From Ferruginibacter sp. (GTDB taxonomy: Bacteria; Bacteroidota; Bacteroidia; Chitinophagales; Chitinophagaceae), in assembly GCA_025963635.1 (NCBI GenBank), contig JAOQAK010000018.1, positions 1 through 64,000 on the forward strand: DNA of 64,000 nt, in the 5' to 3' direction. Of this stretch, positions 9,585-17,502 are shown piece after piece. Each line of letters starts with the position of its first letter. Positions within the stretch are counted from its first letter, which is position 1. Under the pieces are notes generated by a model, which searched no databases, was not told where the DNA came from, and was given only the letters and a program-made list of their open reading frames with translations. A program made the position numbers and the translations under genes.

Positions 9585-11444
9585 ATGAAAGCTACAGTTA
9601 TTCTTACCAGTTTATTGTTGATCTGTTTTAGTTGTTTTGCTCAAAACGAGTATAAATGTTACCCCACCAATTGGTGGACCGGCATGAAATGGAATAAGGT
9701 ACAAGTGATGCTACACGGAGAAAGAATCGCAGCAAAATTTCCAATGATAAAGATGGGGCCGGCAGGAGTAAAACTGGCGCCAGGCGTAAATCTCGTGATG
9801 ATCAATCGTGTAGAGAATCCCAACTATGTTTTTCTTGACCTTGTGATTGATGAAAGTGCAAAGCCATGTAAATTCAGCTTCCCTTTCCTAAAGGATATTA
9901 ATCTTCAATATGAAATAAAGCCACGCAGGAAGGCAAAGGGAAAAGATTACGCACAGGGGGTTACTTCACGTGACTTTATTTACCTGATATTACCTGACAG
10001 GTTTAGTAACGGAGATGTTTCCAACGACCGGGTTGCCGGGATGAGAGACCAGACCTTAAACCGCGATACGGTATTTAACCGTCACGGCGGCGATTTACAG
10101 GGCATCACCAATCATCTTGATTATTTGCAAAACCTGGGAGTCACTACATTGTGGCTCAATCCCGTTTGGGAGAATGATATGCCCAACCGCACAGAACATG
10201 GCTATGCTTTTACTGACCATTATAAAATAGATCCAAGGTTGGGAACTGAAAAGTCGTACCAGCAATTGATAGATGCAACTCATGCGAAGGGTATGAAAAT
10301 AATCCAGGATGCAGTGTACAATCATGTGGGATTGTATCATTTTACCGTGCAGGATCTTCCAATGAAAGATTGGCTGCATCAATGGCCAGCTTATACCAAT
10401 ACAAATTTCAAAGACCAGGTACTTTTTGATCCTTATGCATCACCCGTTCAAAAGAAGATAATGGCTGATGGTTGGTTTACCACCCAAATGCCGGATATGA
10501 ATCAAAACAATCCTTTTGTGGCGAATTTCCTGATCCAGCATGCGCTCTGGACAGTAGAGGAATTTGGAATTGACGGATGGAGAATTGATACGTATGCATA
10601 TAACGATCTTGAATTTATGAACCGCTGCAACAAAGCACTGATGGATGAATATCCGCAGATCACTTTGTTTGGTGAAACATGGGTTCATGGTATCCCTAAT
10701 CAAAGTTTTTTTGTGCAAAACAATTACAACATTCCTTTCAAAAGTAACCTGCAGGCCCCCACTGATTTTCAAACCTTGTGGGCCATGCAGGATGCTATGA
10801 CGAAAGATTTTGGCTGGACAGACGGAGTGAATAATCTCTATACTACTTTGGCACAGGATTTTGTTTACAAAGACCCGATGCGCAATGTGATCTTTTTAGA
10901 CAACCACGATATAGCCAGGTTTTATTCCGTGGTAGGAGAGGACATGAATAAGTATAAATCTTCCCTGAGCTGGTTATTTACCTGCCGCGGTATTCCGGAA
11001 ATGTATTATGGCGATGAATTGGCCACCACCGGATTTACAACGCCCAATGATGGATATGTGCGGCTCGATTTCCCAGGTGGTTTCCCTGGCGATAAGCTCA
11101 ATAAATTTGAATTGAGCGGCAGAACTGCAAAGGACGAAGAGATATGGCGACATGTACACGCCTTGGCCAATTTCCGAAAACAATCTTCAGCAATTACTAC
11201 GGGTAAAATGATGCAGTATTTACCGGAGGATGGCTTGTATGTTTACTTCAGGTACGATGCATTGCAAACAGTAATGGTAGTAATGAATACTGCTAAAACA
11301 ACCAAAACTGTTTCATTTGCAAAATACATCGAACGAACAAATGGCTTTTCCACAGCAACGGACATTGTTACAAAAAAACGTTCCGGCCTGGATGATTTTG
11401 CGATTGATTCTTATAAAGCGGTGGTGTTGGAATTAGGGAAGTAA
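9585..11444 (+). CDS. Exported GH13 alpha-amylase-family enzyme (cyclomaltodextrinase/neopullulanase-like)
   Basis: This 619-residue glycoside hydrolase would cut alpha-1,4-glucans or maltodextrins outside the cytoplasm. A signal peptide ends at about residue 19 (SCFAQ). An N-terminal beta domain (about 20-115) resembles the cyclomaltodextrinase N domain, and the catalytic barrel follows with D335 in GWRIDTY, E364 in LFGETW and D442 in FLDNHD as the expected GH13 nucleophile, acid/base and stabiliser. A C-terminal beta domain closes the protein. The architecture resembles SusA-type enzymes. It is 16 bp downstream of the SLC45-type transporter, so the two are probably co-transcribed. Confidence 0.92.
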   Translation: MKATVILTSLLLICFSCFAQNEYKCYPTNWWTGMKWNKVQVMLHGERIAAKFPMIKMGPAGVKLAPGVNLVMINRVENPNYVFLDLVIDESAKPCKFSFPFLKDINLQYEIKPRRKAKGKDYAQGVTSRDFIYLILPDRFSNGDVSNDRVAGMRDQTLNRDTVFNRHGGDLQGITNHLDYLQNLGVTTLWLNPVWENDMPNRTEHGYAFTDHYKIDPRLGTEKSYQQLIDATHAKGMKIIQDAVYNHVGLYHFTVQDLPMKDWLHQWPAYTNTNFKDQVLFDPYASPVQKKIMADGWFTTQMPDMNQNNPFVANFLIQHALWTVEEFGIDGWRIDTYAYNDLEFMNRCNKALMDEYPQITLFGETWVHGIPNQSFFVQNNYNIPFKSNLQAPTDFQTLWAMQDAMTKDFGWTDGVNNLYTTLAQDFVYKDPMRNVIFLDNHDIARFYSVVGEDMNKYKSSLSWLFTCRGIPEMYYGDELATTGFTTPNDGYVRLDFPGGFPGDKLNKFELSGRTAKDEEIWRHVHALANFRKQSSAITTGKMMQYLPEDGLYVYFRYDALQTVMVVMNTAKTTKTVSFAKYIERTNGFSTATDIVTKKRSGLDDFAIDSYKAVVLELGK

Positions 11445-11451
11445 CAATAAA

Positions 11452-11472
11452 GGTCGGACGGAACGTCAGACC
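11452..11472. repeat. Nested hairpin GGTC-GACG / CGTC-GACC
   Basis: The arms GGTC-G-GACG and CGTC-A-GACC pair around a GAA loop just after the amylase stop codon. There is no T-run, so it is not a standard terminator. It sits directly before the dispersed G/C-rich repeat. Confidence 0.5.
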
Positions 11473-11484
11473 GATGGATGTTGA

Positions 11485-11520
11485 CCTCACCCCCAACCCT
11501 TCTCCGAAGGAGAGGGGAGC
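11485..11520. repeat. Dispersed intergenic palindromic repeat (single copy here)
   Basis: The sequence CCCTTCTCC-GAA-GGAGAGGGG forms a 9-bp hairpin preceded by CCTCACCCCCAA. From general knowledge, very similar CACCCC(C/T)AACCCTCTCC...GGAGAGGGG elements recur between genes in many Bacteroidota and cyanobacterial genomes. Only one copy was found by eye in this window. Confidence 0.5.
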
Positions 11521-11587
11521 ATGACCCTGGCGCTTTGGATGTCTTTTTTGTTGGCCTGATGTTTTTAAGGGGGGCCGGCCCCTTGTT

Positions 11588-11704
11588 CGATTCGAAGCTA
11601 TAAGCGATTTCTACAATAAAATGGGAAAAGATCCACAATGGTATGTAGTACAAGGGAGTGACACAACGATGTTGATCAATGAAATTCTGCTGGTTAAAAA
11701 ATAA
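11588..11704 (+). pseudogene. C-terminal remnant of an unidentified protein gene
   Basis: An open frame with protein-like composition ends at the TAA at 11702-11704; its tail reads DFYNKMGKDPQWYVVQGSD followed by TTMLINEILLVKK. No start codon or upstream body is present: the frame runs back into the dispersed repeat region. It looks like the surviving 3' end of a gene whose front was replaced. I do not recognise the family. It may also be a chance open frame. Confidence 0.35.
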
Positions 11705-11725
11705 ATTCTTTTCAGATAAGTTGAT

Positions 11726-12487
11726 CTACAACAACGTATTCCAATACAACTGGCTAATCCATTTTTTTGAATCTTCATCCTGATCACTTCCAAAATCTTT
11801 TATTCTTTCATCGAGGATGGCTTTAACCTGTTTGGCGGTATAGTACTTTTTTACTACGATAGGTTTGATCGTACTCTCATTAGCTGCGGTTACTGTTAGT
11901 TTGGTTGCAATCATTGAAGCATACAAGCGGGGTATGGTTACGCCCAATATCATACCCGGTAAGCCATTGATGGTGCAGGGACCGCCACTGATGGTTATTT
12001 CATCTGTATAAAAAGCAAATACATATACGCTGTCTAAAATAATGCCAACGGCTTTGCGGCAGTTAAATCCTGCAATCAGGCGACTTTCATTGGTCATTTT
12101 CCACTGGATGGGTTTGATGCTGTCTTTTACATTTAAAAGAGTTCCAAACATATTTTTTTGTATGTAGGTTTGACCAGCAGAAAAATCATTGTACCATTCG
12201 TTGTCATCTTCACCCCGGCGCAAAAACTCGGGCACCTTCGCTTTTTTTTCATCATAGTGGTCAAACTTATAAATGCTTTTATTATCGGCAAAGCTAAAAT
12301 TATAATAAGCTGTTTTAAAGGTAGGCATCTGGTCTTTCAACATTTCTGCCCAGCTGCTGGTGCCCATGGTTTTCTTCACATTAGTGATCACCTCAAACTC
12401 GATGGTACCCTTGCTAATAAATTGTTGTGCATCTGTTTTTGCAACGAAAAGGGCAAGTGTAAAAAAGCAAAATATTTTGTGTTTCAT
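11726..12487 (-). CDS. GLPGLI-family exported protein
   Basis: The protein carries the family hallmark as NGLPGMILG, so it belongs to the GLPGLI family, a Bacteroidota group of exported proteins of unknown biochemical role. The ATG at 12487 begins a standard signal peptide (MKHKIFCFFTLALFVAKTDA); an upstream in-frame ATG at 12586 would add 33 polar residues and overlap the preceding gene, so it was not used. The result is 253 residues. The gene lies 10 bp after the outer-membrane protein gene at 12498-15293, a pairing often seen for this family, which suggests they work together in the envelope. Confidence 0.87.
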   Translation of the reverse strand: MKHKIFCFFTLALFVAKTDAQQFISKGTIEFEVITNVKKTMGTSSWAEMLKDQMPTFKTAYYNFSFADNKSIYKFDHYDEKKAKVPEFLRRGEDDNEWYNDFSAGQTYIQKNMFGTLLNVKDSIKPIQWKMTNESRLIAGFNCRKAVGIILDSVYVFAFYTDEITISGGPCTINGLPGMILGVTIPRLYASMIATKLTVTAANESTIKPIVVKKYYTAKQVKAILDERIKDFGSDQDEDSKKWISQLYWNTLL

Positions 12488-12497
12488 AAGTATAATT

Positions 12498-15293
12498 TTA
12501 TGGTTTTGCTGCGGGTGCCGGTTGTGCTGATTTGTTTTTAAAATCCCATGCGAATCCAAACAGCCAGTATTGGCGCAAGCGTTCATTGCTTACTTCTGAT
12601 AATGTATTACCGCTAAAGTTCCTGTTGATACCGGTGTTTTGATTTAGGATGTCCCTTATGCTAAAATAGACTGTAAATTCATCTTTTTTAAATGTTCGTT
12701 GCAGCCGGGCGTTCCAAAGCTGGTTGCTCAAATTGTCCCGGAACTGCGGTGTTTTTTGCCGGACATAATAGGTGTAATCGGTTTTAAGTGACCAAACCTT
12801 TTTGTAATACACTGTTGCATAAATTCCTAAATCGTTGGAGTTGTACTTATTTACCGCTTTCTGCTGCTGGTTGCTGTTACTATTGTACGAGAACCTGTTT
12901 GAAAGCGAAACGTCATACACCTTGTCTTTGGCTTTTGATAAGTAAAAGGAGATACCTGCATTCAGATTTTTGGATATACTATTTACACCATTGATGATTT
13001 CTATATAGTGGCTGTAATTTCCATTCGGACTTAGCTCAAACCTCAGATCAAGTTTTTTGATTTTCATGCCAAAACCTCCATAGAATGAAAAGTTATAGTT
13101 TCCATTGGTGTTCACGGGTTGGCTGATGGTTTTTCCACTGTCTGGATAAATTGTGCGGCTGTTAGTGATGGCATTGCTGGTTTGTGAAAAATTCACCGAC
13201 TGGTACATATATACGTCCTTAAGAAAATCATAGGTTTGGTTAGACAAATTGAAATTGTTCCTGAACGACGGCTTCAGCAGTGGGTTGCCAAGGTATTGAT
13301 TAAAGTAATCATTGTTATCTCTTAATACCTGCAACTGGTCAATACGCGGTTGAGTGGTATTACCATTGTAATTAAATCGCAGGTTGTGATTGTTTTTATA
13401 AGTATAGGTAAGGGTTGCGTTGGGGAAGAAGTTGGTGTATTTGCGAAGGTATTCCTGTCCGAGAGTTTGATCCGTTAGATTAAAATGTGTAAACCCGATA
13501 CCCGAACCAAAATTATATTTTAGTTTTTTGAAGTTATAGCTAATCCTGAAGCCTGGTTTGTTGACGGTGATCTTTTGATCAAACAGGTTGGTCAGCGAAT
13601 CCACCATCTGATCATACTTACCGGAACTTGGTGAAAAAGAATAAGTTTTCTGATCATTATTGCCACTTGCAATACTTGTCTCATAATTCAATTCAAGGGA
13701 ATATTTCTTGCTCAGTGGTTCGGTGTATACCATTCTTGCGAGCAACTGGGCGGACCCTTTATCGTAATCTTTCTGCTGATCTAATATTTGGCTGTAAGAT
13801 GCAAGTCCACCTTTGTAAACTTCATTGTCCGACTGTAAAAAATTGGTGCCCTCCGTATTTAAAGAATTCCAGTTAGCGCTGAGGGAAAATGTTCTTCTTA
13901 ATTTTTTAAATTTATGTTTGAACAATGCCGACCCGCTATAGCTTTGCTTGTCAGCGTTGGTGCTTAAATCCCTGTCGCTGGTATTTTTTATATTACCAAA
14001 CATATCGGTATTTTCCGATGTTCTGTGAGATTCGCTTTCTGTGTGATAGATGCCTGTTTTAGCAGAAATGCGCAATGAATTTGATGAATCGATCTTCAGG
14101 TCATATACCGCATTCAGCTTAAAGGATTGCTTATTGACATGGATGTTTTCAACCGAATTATCGTTGTAAAACGAATCATTCAACTGTGTTTGCCTGAAAG
14201 CTCTGATGGTGTTTCCATAGTCCTGCAGATTATACTTTGGTGATAAGGACAGGCTTTGTACATCATTCCATTTATTGGAGTACTGAAGCCCGACATTATT
14301 ATTTTTAAAAAGGCCGTTTTGGGTGTCTACCCATGGTTCATCATCATTACTGCCCTGGAAATTAAAATTGATATTGCCATCATCATCCGCACTCACTGAA
14401 TAATTCTCATTATCACCGCCATATTTTTCATTGTCTTGCCAATTGAGGCCATTCTGCCCCGTATTTCCGTTTAAAAAGTAACCGGCCAGTTTCCTTTTTC
14501 CTTTAAAAGCATTCAGCAGGATATTGTTGTTGTACCGGTCTTCAATCTTATTTTGCAGACCACCTGACAGATCTATCTTTCCAAAATAACCGTGCTTGCG
14601 GTCATCTTTCAGTTTAAGATTAATTGTTTTTTTTGTTTTGCCATCATCAATTCCTGTAAATTCCGACTGATCGCTCTTTTTGTCATATACCTGTACTTCT
14701 TTTACCGCATCGGCCCGAAGGTTTTTGATAGCCATTCCGGGATCATCACCAAAAAATTCCTCACCATCCACCAATACTTTTTCAACGGTCTCGCCCATGG
14801 CTTTTATTTTTCCATCCTTATCCACCTGTATTCCCGGCAGCTTCTTCAGCAGTTCTTCTACGTTTGCATTGGCACTTACTTTGAAACTGTCAGCTGTAAA
14901 AATAGTTGTATCACCTTTGATCCGCATGGGTGCCCCACTTCTGACAATGAGTTCCTGCAACAATTTGGTTTTAGAGGTCACTGAAATTTTGTTGAACTGT
15001 AGCCCCGTGACAGGTACAGTGATGTCATCAACAAAATCAGCAAAATATGGATGGGTAACAAGCAAAATATAATTGGTCGTTTTAACATTGTGGAATTCAA
15101 AATTGCCCTCTTTATTAGTACGGGTAAATTTATATAAGATGGAATCTCCGGCGGTTAATAATGCCACTACCGCATTGGGGATTTCTTTTTTAGCTGCGGT
15201 ATCCGTGATTTTACCGGTGATGGATTGAGCAGATGAAAACAGGGACATTACAATAAAGACTGTAAATAGAAAGACAGCAGTTTTAGTTTGCAT
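12498..15293 (-). CDS. Outer-membrane beta-barrel protein with CarboxypepD-regulatory-like N-terminus
   Basis: A 931-residue protein with signal peptide (cleavage near SSAQS), a short beta-sandwich CarboxypepD-regulatory-like domain (about 24-105), a plug-like domain (about 110-220, including LLKKLPGIQVDKDG) and a long C-terminal barrel of the OMP_b-brl_3 type. It resembles TonB-dependent receptors but has no obvious TonB box and the barrel is the shorter Bacteroidota form. The barrel contains many Asn/Tyr-rich strands. It is transcribed first, then the GLPGLI gene 10 bp later. Substrate is unknown; there is no SusD-like partner. Confidence 0.88.
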   Translation of the reverse strand: MQTKTAVFLFTVFIVMSLFSSAQSITGKITDTAAKKEIPNAVVALLTAGDSILYKFTRTNKEGNFEFHNVKTTNYILLVTHPYFADFVDDITVPVTGLQFNKISVTSKTKLLQELIVRSGAPMRIKGDTTIFTADSFKVSANANVEELLKKLPGIQVDKDGKIKAMGETVEKVLVDGEEFFGDDPGMAIKNLRADAVKEVQVYDKKSDQSEFTGIDDGKTKKTINLKLKDDRKHGYFGKIDLSGGLQNKIEDRYNNNILLNAFKGKRKLAGYFLNGNTGQNGLNWQDNEKYGGDNENYSVSADDDGNINFNFQGSNDDEPWVDTQNGLFKNNNVGLQYSNKWNDVQSLSLSPKYNLQDYGNTIRAFRQTQLNDSFYNDNSVENIHVNKQSFKLNAVYDLKIDSSNSLRISAKTGIYHTESESHRTSENTDMFGNIKNTSDRDLSTNADKQSYSGSALFKHKFKKLRRTFSLSANWNSLNTEGTNFLQSDNEVYKGGLASYSQILDQQKDYDKGSAQLLARMVYTEPLSKKYSLELNYETSIASGNNDQKTYSFSPSSGKYDQMVDSLTNLFDQKITVNKPGFRISYNFKKLKYNFGSGIGFTHFNLTDQTLGQEYLRKYTNFFPNATLTYTYKNNHNLRFNYNGNTTQPRIDQLQVLRDNNDYFNQYLGNPLLKPSFRNNFNLSNQTYDFLKDVYMYQSVNFSQTSNAITNSRTIYPDSGKTISQPVNTNGNYNFSFYGGFGMKIKKLDLRFELSPNGNYSHYIEIINGVNSISKNLNAGISFYLSKAKDKVYDVSLSNRFSYNSNSNQQQKAVNKYNSNDLGIYATVYYKKVWSLKTDYTYYVRQKTPQFRDNLSNQLWNARLQRTFKKDEFTVYFSIRDILNQNTGINRNFSGNTLSEVSNERLRQYWLFGFAWDFKNKSAQPAPAAKP

Positions 15294-15646
15294 TAGAAGG
15301 TGTTTGGAAGGGATTATTATTATTAGGTGTTAAAAGTCTACAAAATTTTACCAGATGTTTAATCATCAGTCATAAATTTAAGTTAACAAATATAAATTCA
15401 GATTCCGACGGAGCTGGCAATATTCCATCAGCGGCATCTAATGAGAGGTAACTGGCTAGAAAATCAATGATAGGATTGATAGAATGATTTACGCGGGATA
15501 AAGTGCAATGACAGTTTTCATTGAAACATACAAATAATGAGTACACGCCCAATTGAGGATAAAAAAGTCTTTTTTCTACGAAATGAGTTAAGATAAATAT
15601 TGTGGGAGAAAAATCAGCAGATATCTTCGATGAGCATTGAAAGATG
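15294..15646. other. Intergenic region, 353 bp
   Basis: AT-rich spacer upstream of the outer-membrane protein gene and downstream of arginase. It should contain the promoter for the outer-membrane protein gene, but no exact TAnnTTTG box was found. A 60-codon minus-strand open frame at 15370-15552 has no coding features. Nothing else seen. Confidence 0.6.
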
Positions 15647-16594
15647 TTAATTCATCATCAGCACGTTTACACTTCTTTGAAGGATATTAAAAGCAATTTC
15701 GGCCATCAGGTTTTCTTTATCGAGGGTTGGGTTTACTTCGGTAATCTCAAAACAACATATCTTCCTGCTCTGCATAAACTTACTGATCAGGTCTTCCGCT
15801 TCTCTTTCTTTTAAGCCGTTGCCTACCGGTGTGCCTGTGCCTTTAGAAATGGAAGAATCCAGGCTATCAACATCAAAGCTTACATAGATGTCTGTGCAGT
15901 CGGATAAATAGCGTAATACTTTGCGGCTTACACTTTCAGCCCCATTGCGCCTTACTTCATTGGTCGTTATCACTTTGATACCATACTTGTCAATCAACGA
16001 TTTTTCTTCTTTTTCAAAATCCCGTAATGAAATAAAAACAATGTCTTCAGGCAGAATCTTAGGATAAATCTTACCAATATTTTTTAGCTGATCCCATATT
16101 TTCTGCGTTCTTTCATCAAGTGTATGTGCACTGGATTCTTTATTGTCTTCGCCCATTGCGGTGGCCAAAGGCATGCCATGCATATTGCCCGTGGGGGTGG
16201 TATAGGGCGTGTGGAGATCGGCATGTGCATCGATCCAGATAACTCCTAGTTTGCTTTTAGGTTTAGCCATTTTAATACCGGCAATGGTTCCGCCGGACGT
16301 GCTATGGTCGCCACTGAGCACCACAGGGAAAAAATTGCTTTTAATAGATTCACATACAGCTTTGCTAACCTTTTCATACAAGTTTAAAACACCATGTATT
16401 CTTTTGCCATAGGGCGATTGGATAGGTTCGAATAGTAAATTGTTTTCCACTTCAATTTTTTCTGAAGGAAAATGCACAAAGAAATTGCTCATAAAATCGA
16501 GTGCGGCAATTTTGATAGCGTCTACACCAAGACTGGCGCCACGGGTGCCCGCACCAATCTCGCTTGGTACTTCTATCAGTTTGATATTCTTCAT
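15647..16594 (-). CDS. Arginase/ureohydrolase
   Basis: A 315-residue cytoplasmic metalloenzyme of the arginase family, which would hydrolyse arginine (or a related guanidino compound) to urea and ornithine. Manganese-ligand motifs are all present in order: SGDHSTSGG, WIDAHADLHT and SFDVDSLDSS. The loop GTGTPVGNGL is close to the arginase GTPVxGGL substrate loop, which favours arginase over agmatinase or formimidoglutamase. It lies 82 bp downstream of the CrtA-like gene on the same strand. No urease or ornithine aminotransferase is nearby. Confidence 0.87.
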   Translation of the reverse strand: MKNIKLIEVPSEIGAGTRGASLGVDAIKIAALDFMSNFFVHFPSEKIEVENNLLFEPIQSPYGKRIHGVLNLYEKVSKAVCESIKSNFFPVVLSGDHSTSGGTIAGIKMAKPKSKLGVIWIDAHADLHTPYTTPTGNMHGMPLATAMGEDNKESSAHTLDERTQKIWDQLKNIGKIYPKILPEDIVFISLRDFEKEEKSLIDKYGIKVITTNEVRRNGAESVSRKVLRYLSDCTDIYVSFDVDSLDSSISKGTGTPVGNGLKEREAEDLISKFMQSRKICCFEITEVNPTLDKENLMAEIAFNILQRSVNVLMMN

Positions 16595-16676
16595 AAATTT
16601 TTTTTACCCAGTATAGAGCACATGGCACCAGGAAAGTAGTGTAATAAAATAGCAATCGTTGCAGTATGGAGCAAAA

Positions 16677-17399
16677 TTATAACTTTCCCGCCAATGGGTC
16701 GCTTCCTTTGAGCGTGCCCACTGTTTTCAGCGGTTTGAAACGAACAAACATTTCTTCGCTGTACCAATTTTCCTGCCTGGTTTTCCGAATCACTTCTGTA
16801 TGCTCGCGCAACTGGTAGGCGAACTGCTTCATCAATTCTTTGCTTTGCCAAACGCTAAAGGTGGCCTGTTTTACAAAGGGCATTTCCCCGATCCCGATGG
16901 ATGTAATAAAGCCGTCCGCTCTGTTCATTTTTGCTGCTACGCCGTTTACATTTTTCCAGAAGGTATTTAGCTTCGTTAGCCGGATGGTTGCCCGGGTGAG
17001 TGTTGCAACCGGACCATCGTACGAGGTGTTCTTCGCAATTTTTCCAAACGGTTCACGGCCATCCCACTGGCCATGGCCTTCAATGGGCTCTAAAAAGATT
17101 GTCCATGTTTCACATTTAAAAAATTGCAACCATCTTCCTATAAATGAACCGTACAATCGATCCATTAAATATTGCTGGTCAGAATTATTTGTCGCGGCAG
17201 GCTGCGTGCAAACCGCGAATATGCCCCATTGCTGCCAGTCCGGGTGTTTATCAAAACTGCCGTTTTTTCCGCATCCCAACAATTTGTAGAAAGTGATGTT
17301 TTTATTCAACCAAAAAGGGAACCGGTGCACTGCCATTGCCGATAAGGCGAAAAACACGTAGCGTTTGGGATATCGTATAATGGTGAGCGTAACCTGCAT
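16677..17399 (-). CDS. Spheroidene monooxygenase (CrtA)-like protein
   Basis: I read this as a member of the CrtA-like family from LTIIRYPKRYVFFALSAMA near the start, KLLGCGKNGSFDKHPDW, and the FKCETWTIFLEPIEGHGQWDG block. CrtA in purple bacteria inserts keto groups into acyclic carotenoids; most Bacteroidota relatives are uncharacterised and often small-molecule or heme-related oxygenases. An ATG at 17429 is in frame, but the one at 17399 (MQVTLTI) matches the family N-terminus and gives 240 residues. No carotenoid genes lie in the window, so a carotenoid role is not supported by context. Confidence 0.68.
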   Translation of the reverse strand: MQVTLTIIRYPKRYVFFALSAMAVHRFPFWLNKNITFYKLLGCGKNGSFDKHPDWQQWGIFAVCTQPAATNNSDQQYLMDRLYGSFIGRWLQFFKCETWTIFLEPIEGHGQWDGREPFGKIAKNTSYDGPVATLTRATIRLTKLNTFWKNVNGVAAKMNRADGFITSIGIGEMPFVKQATFSVWQSKELMKQFAYQLREHTEVIRKTRQENWYSEEMFVRFKPLKTVGTLKGSDPLAGKL

Positions 17400-17442
17400 A
17401 CTGCAACCTAAACAAGAATTAGCATACAAATGTTGTTAAATC

Positions 17443-17471
17443 AAAAAAGCCTCCTTTCCGGAGGCTTTTTT
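17443..17471 (-). terminator. Intrinsic terminator after the outer-membrane receptor gene
   Basis: The stem GCCTCC/GGAGGC with a short TTTCC loop is flanked by A6 and T6, giving a terminator usable in both directions. It lies 32 bp after the stop of the minus-strand receptor gene at 17503 and before the CrtA-like gene start. Confidence 0.85.
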
Positions 17472-17502
17472 GAAAATCTTGTTTTCGAATACTATGCAGT
17501 TT

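Noticed and set aside
12498..15293. SusC-type nutrient receptor (polysaccharide utilisation locus).
   Set aside because: The barrel is of the shorter OMP_b-brl_3 form, there is no SusD-like lipoprotein and no glycoside hydrolase in the operon.
15370..15552. 60-codon minus-strand frame upstream of the outer-membrane protein gene.
   Set aside because: No signal peptide, motif or ribosome-binding context; probably chance.
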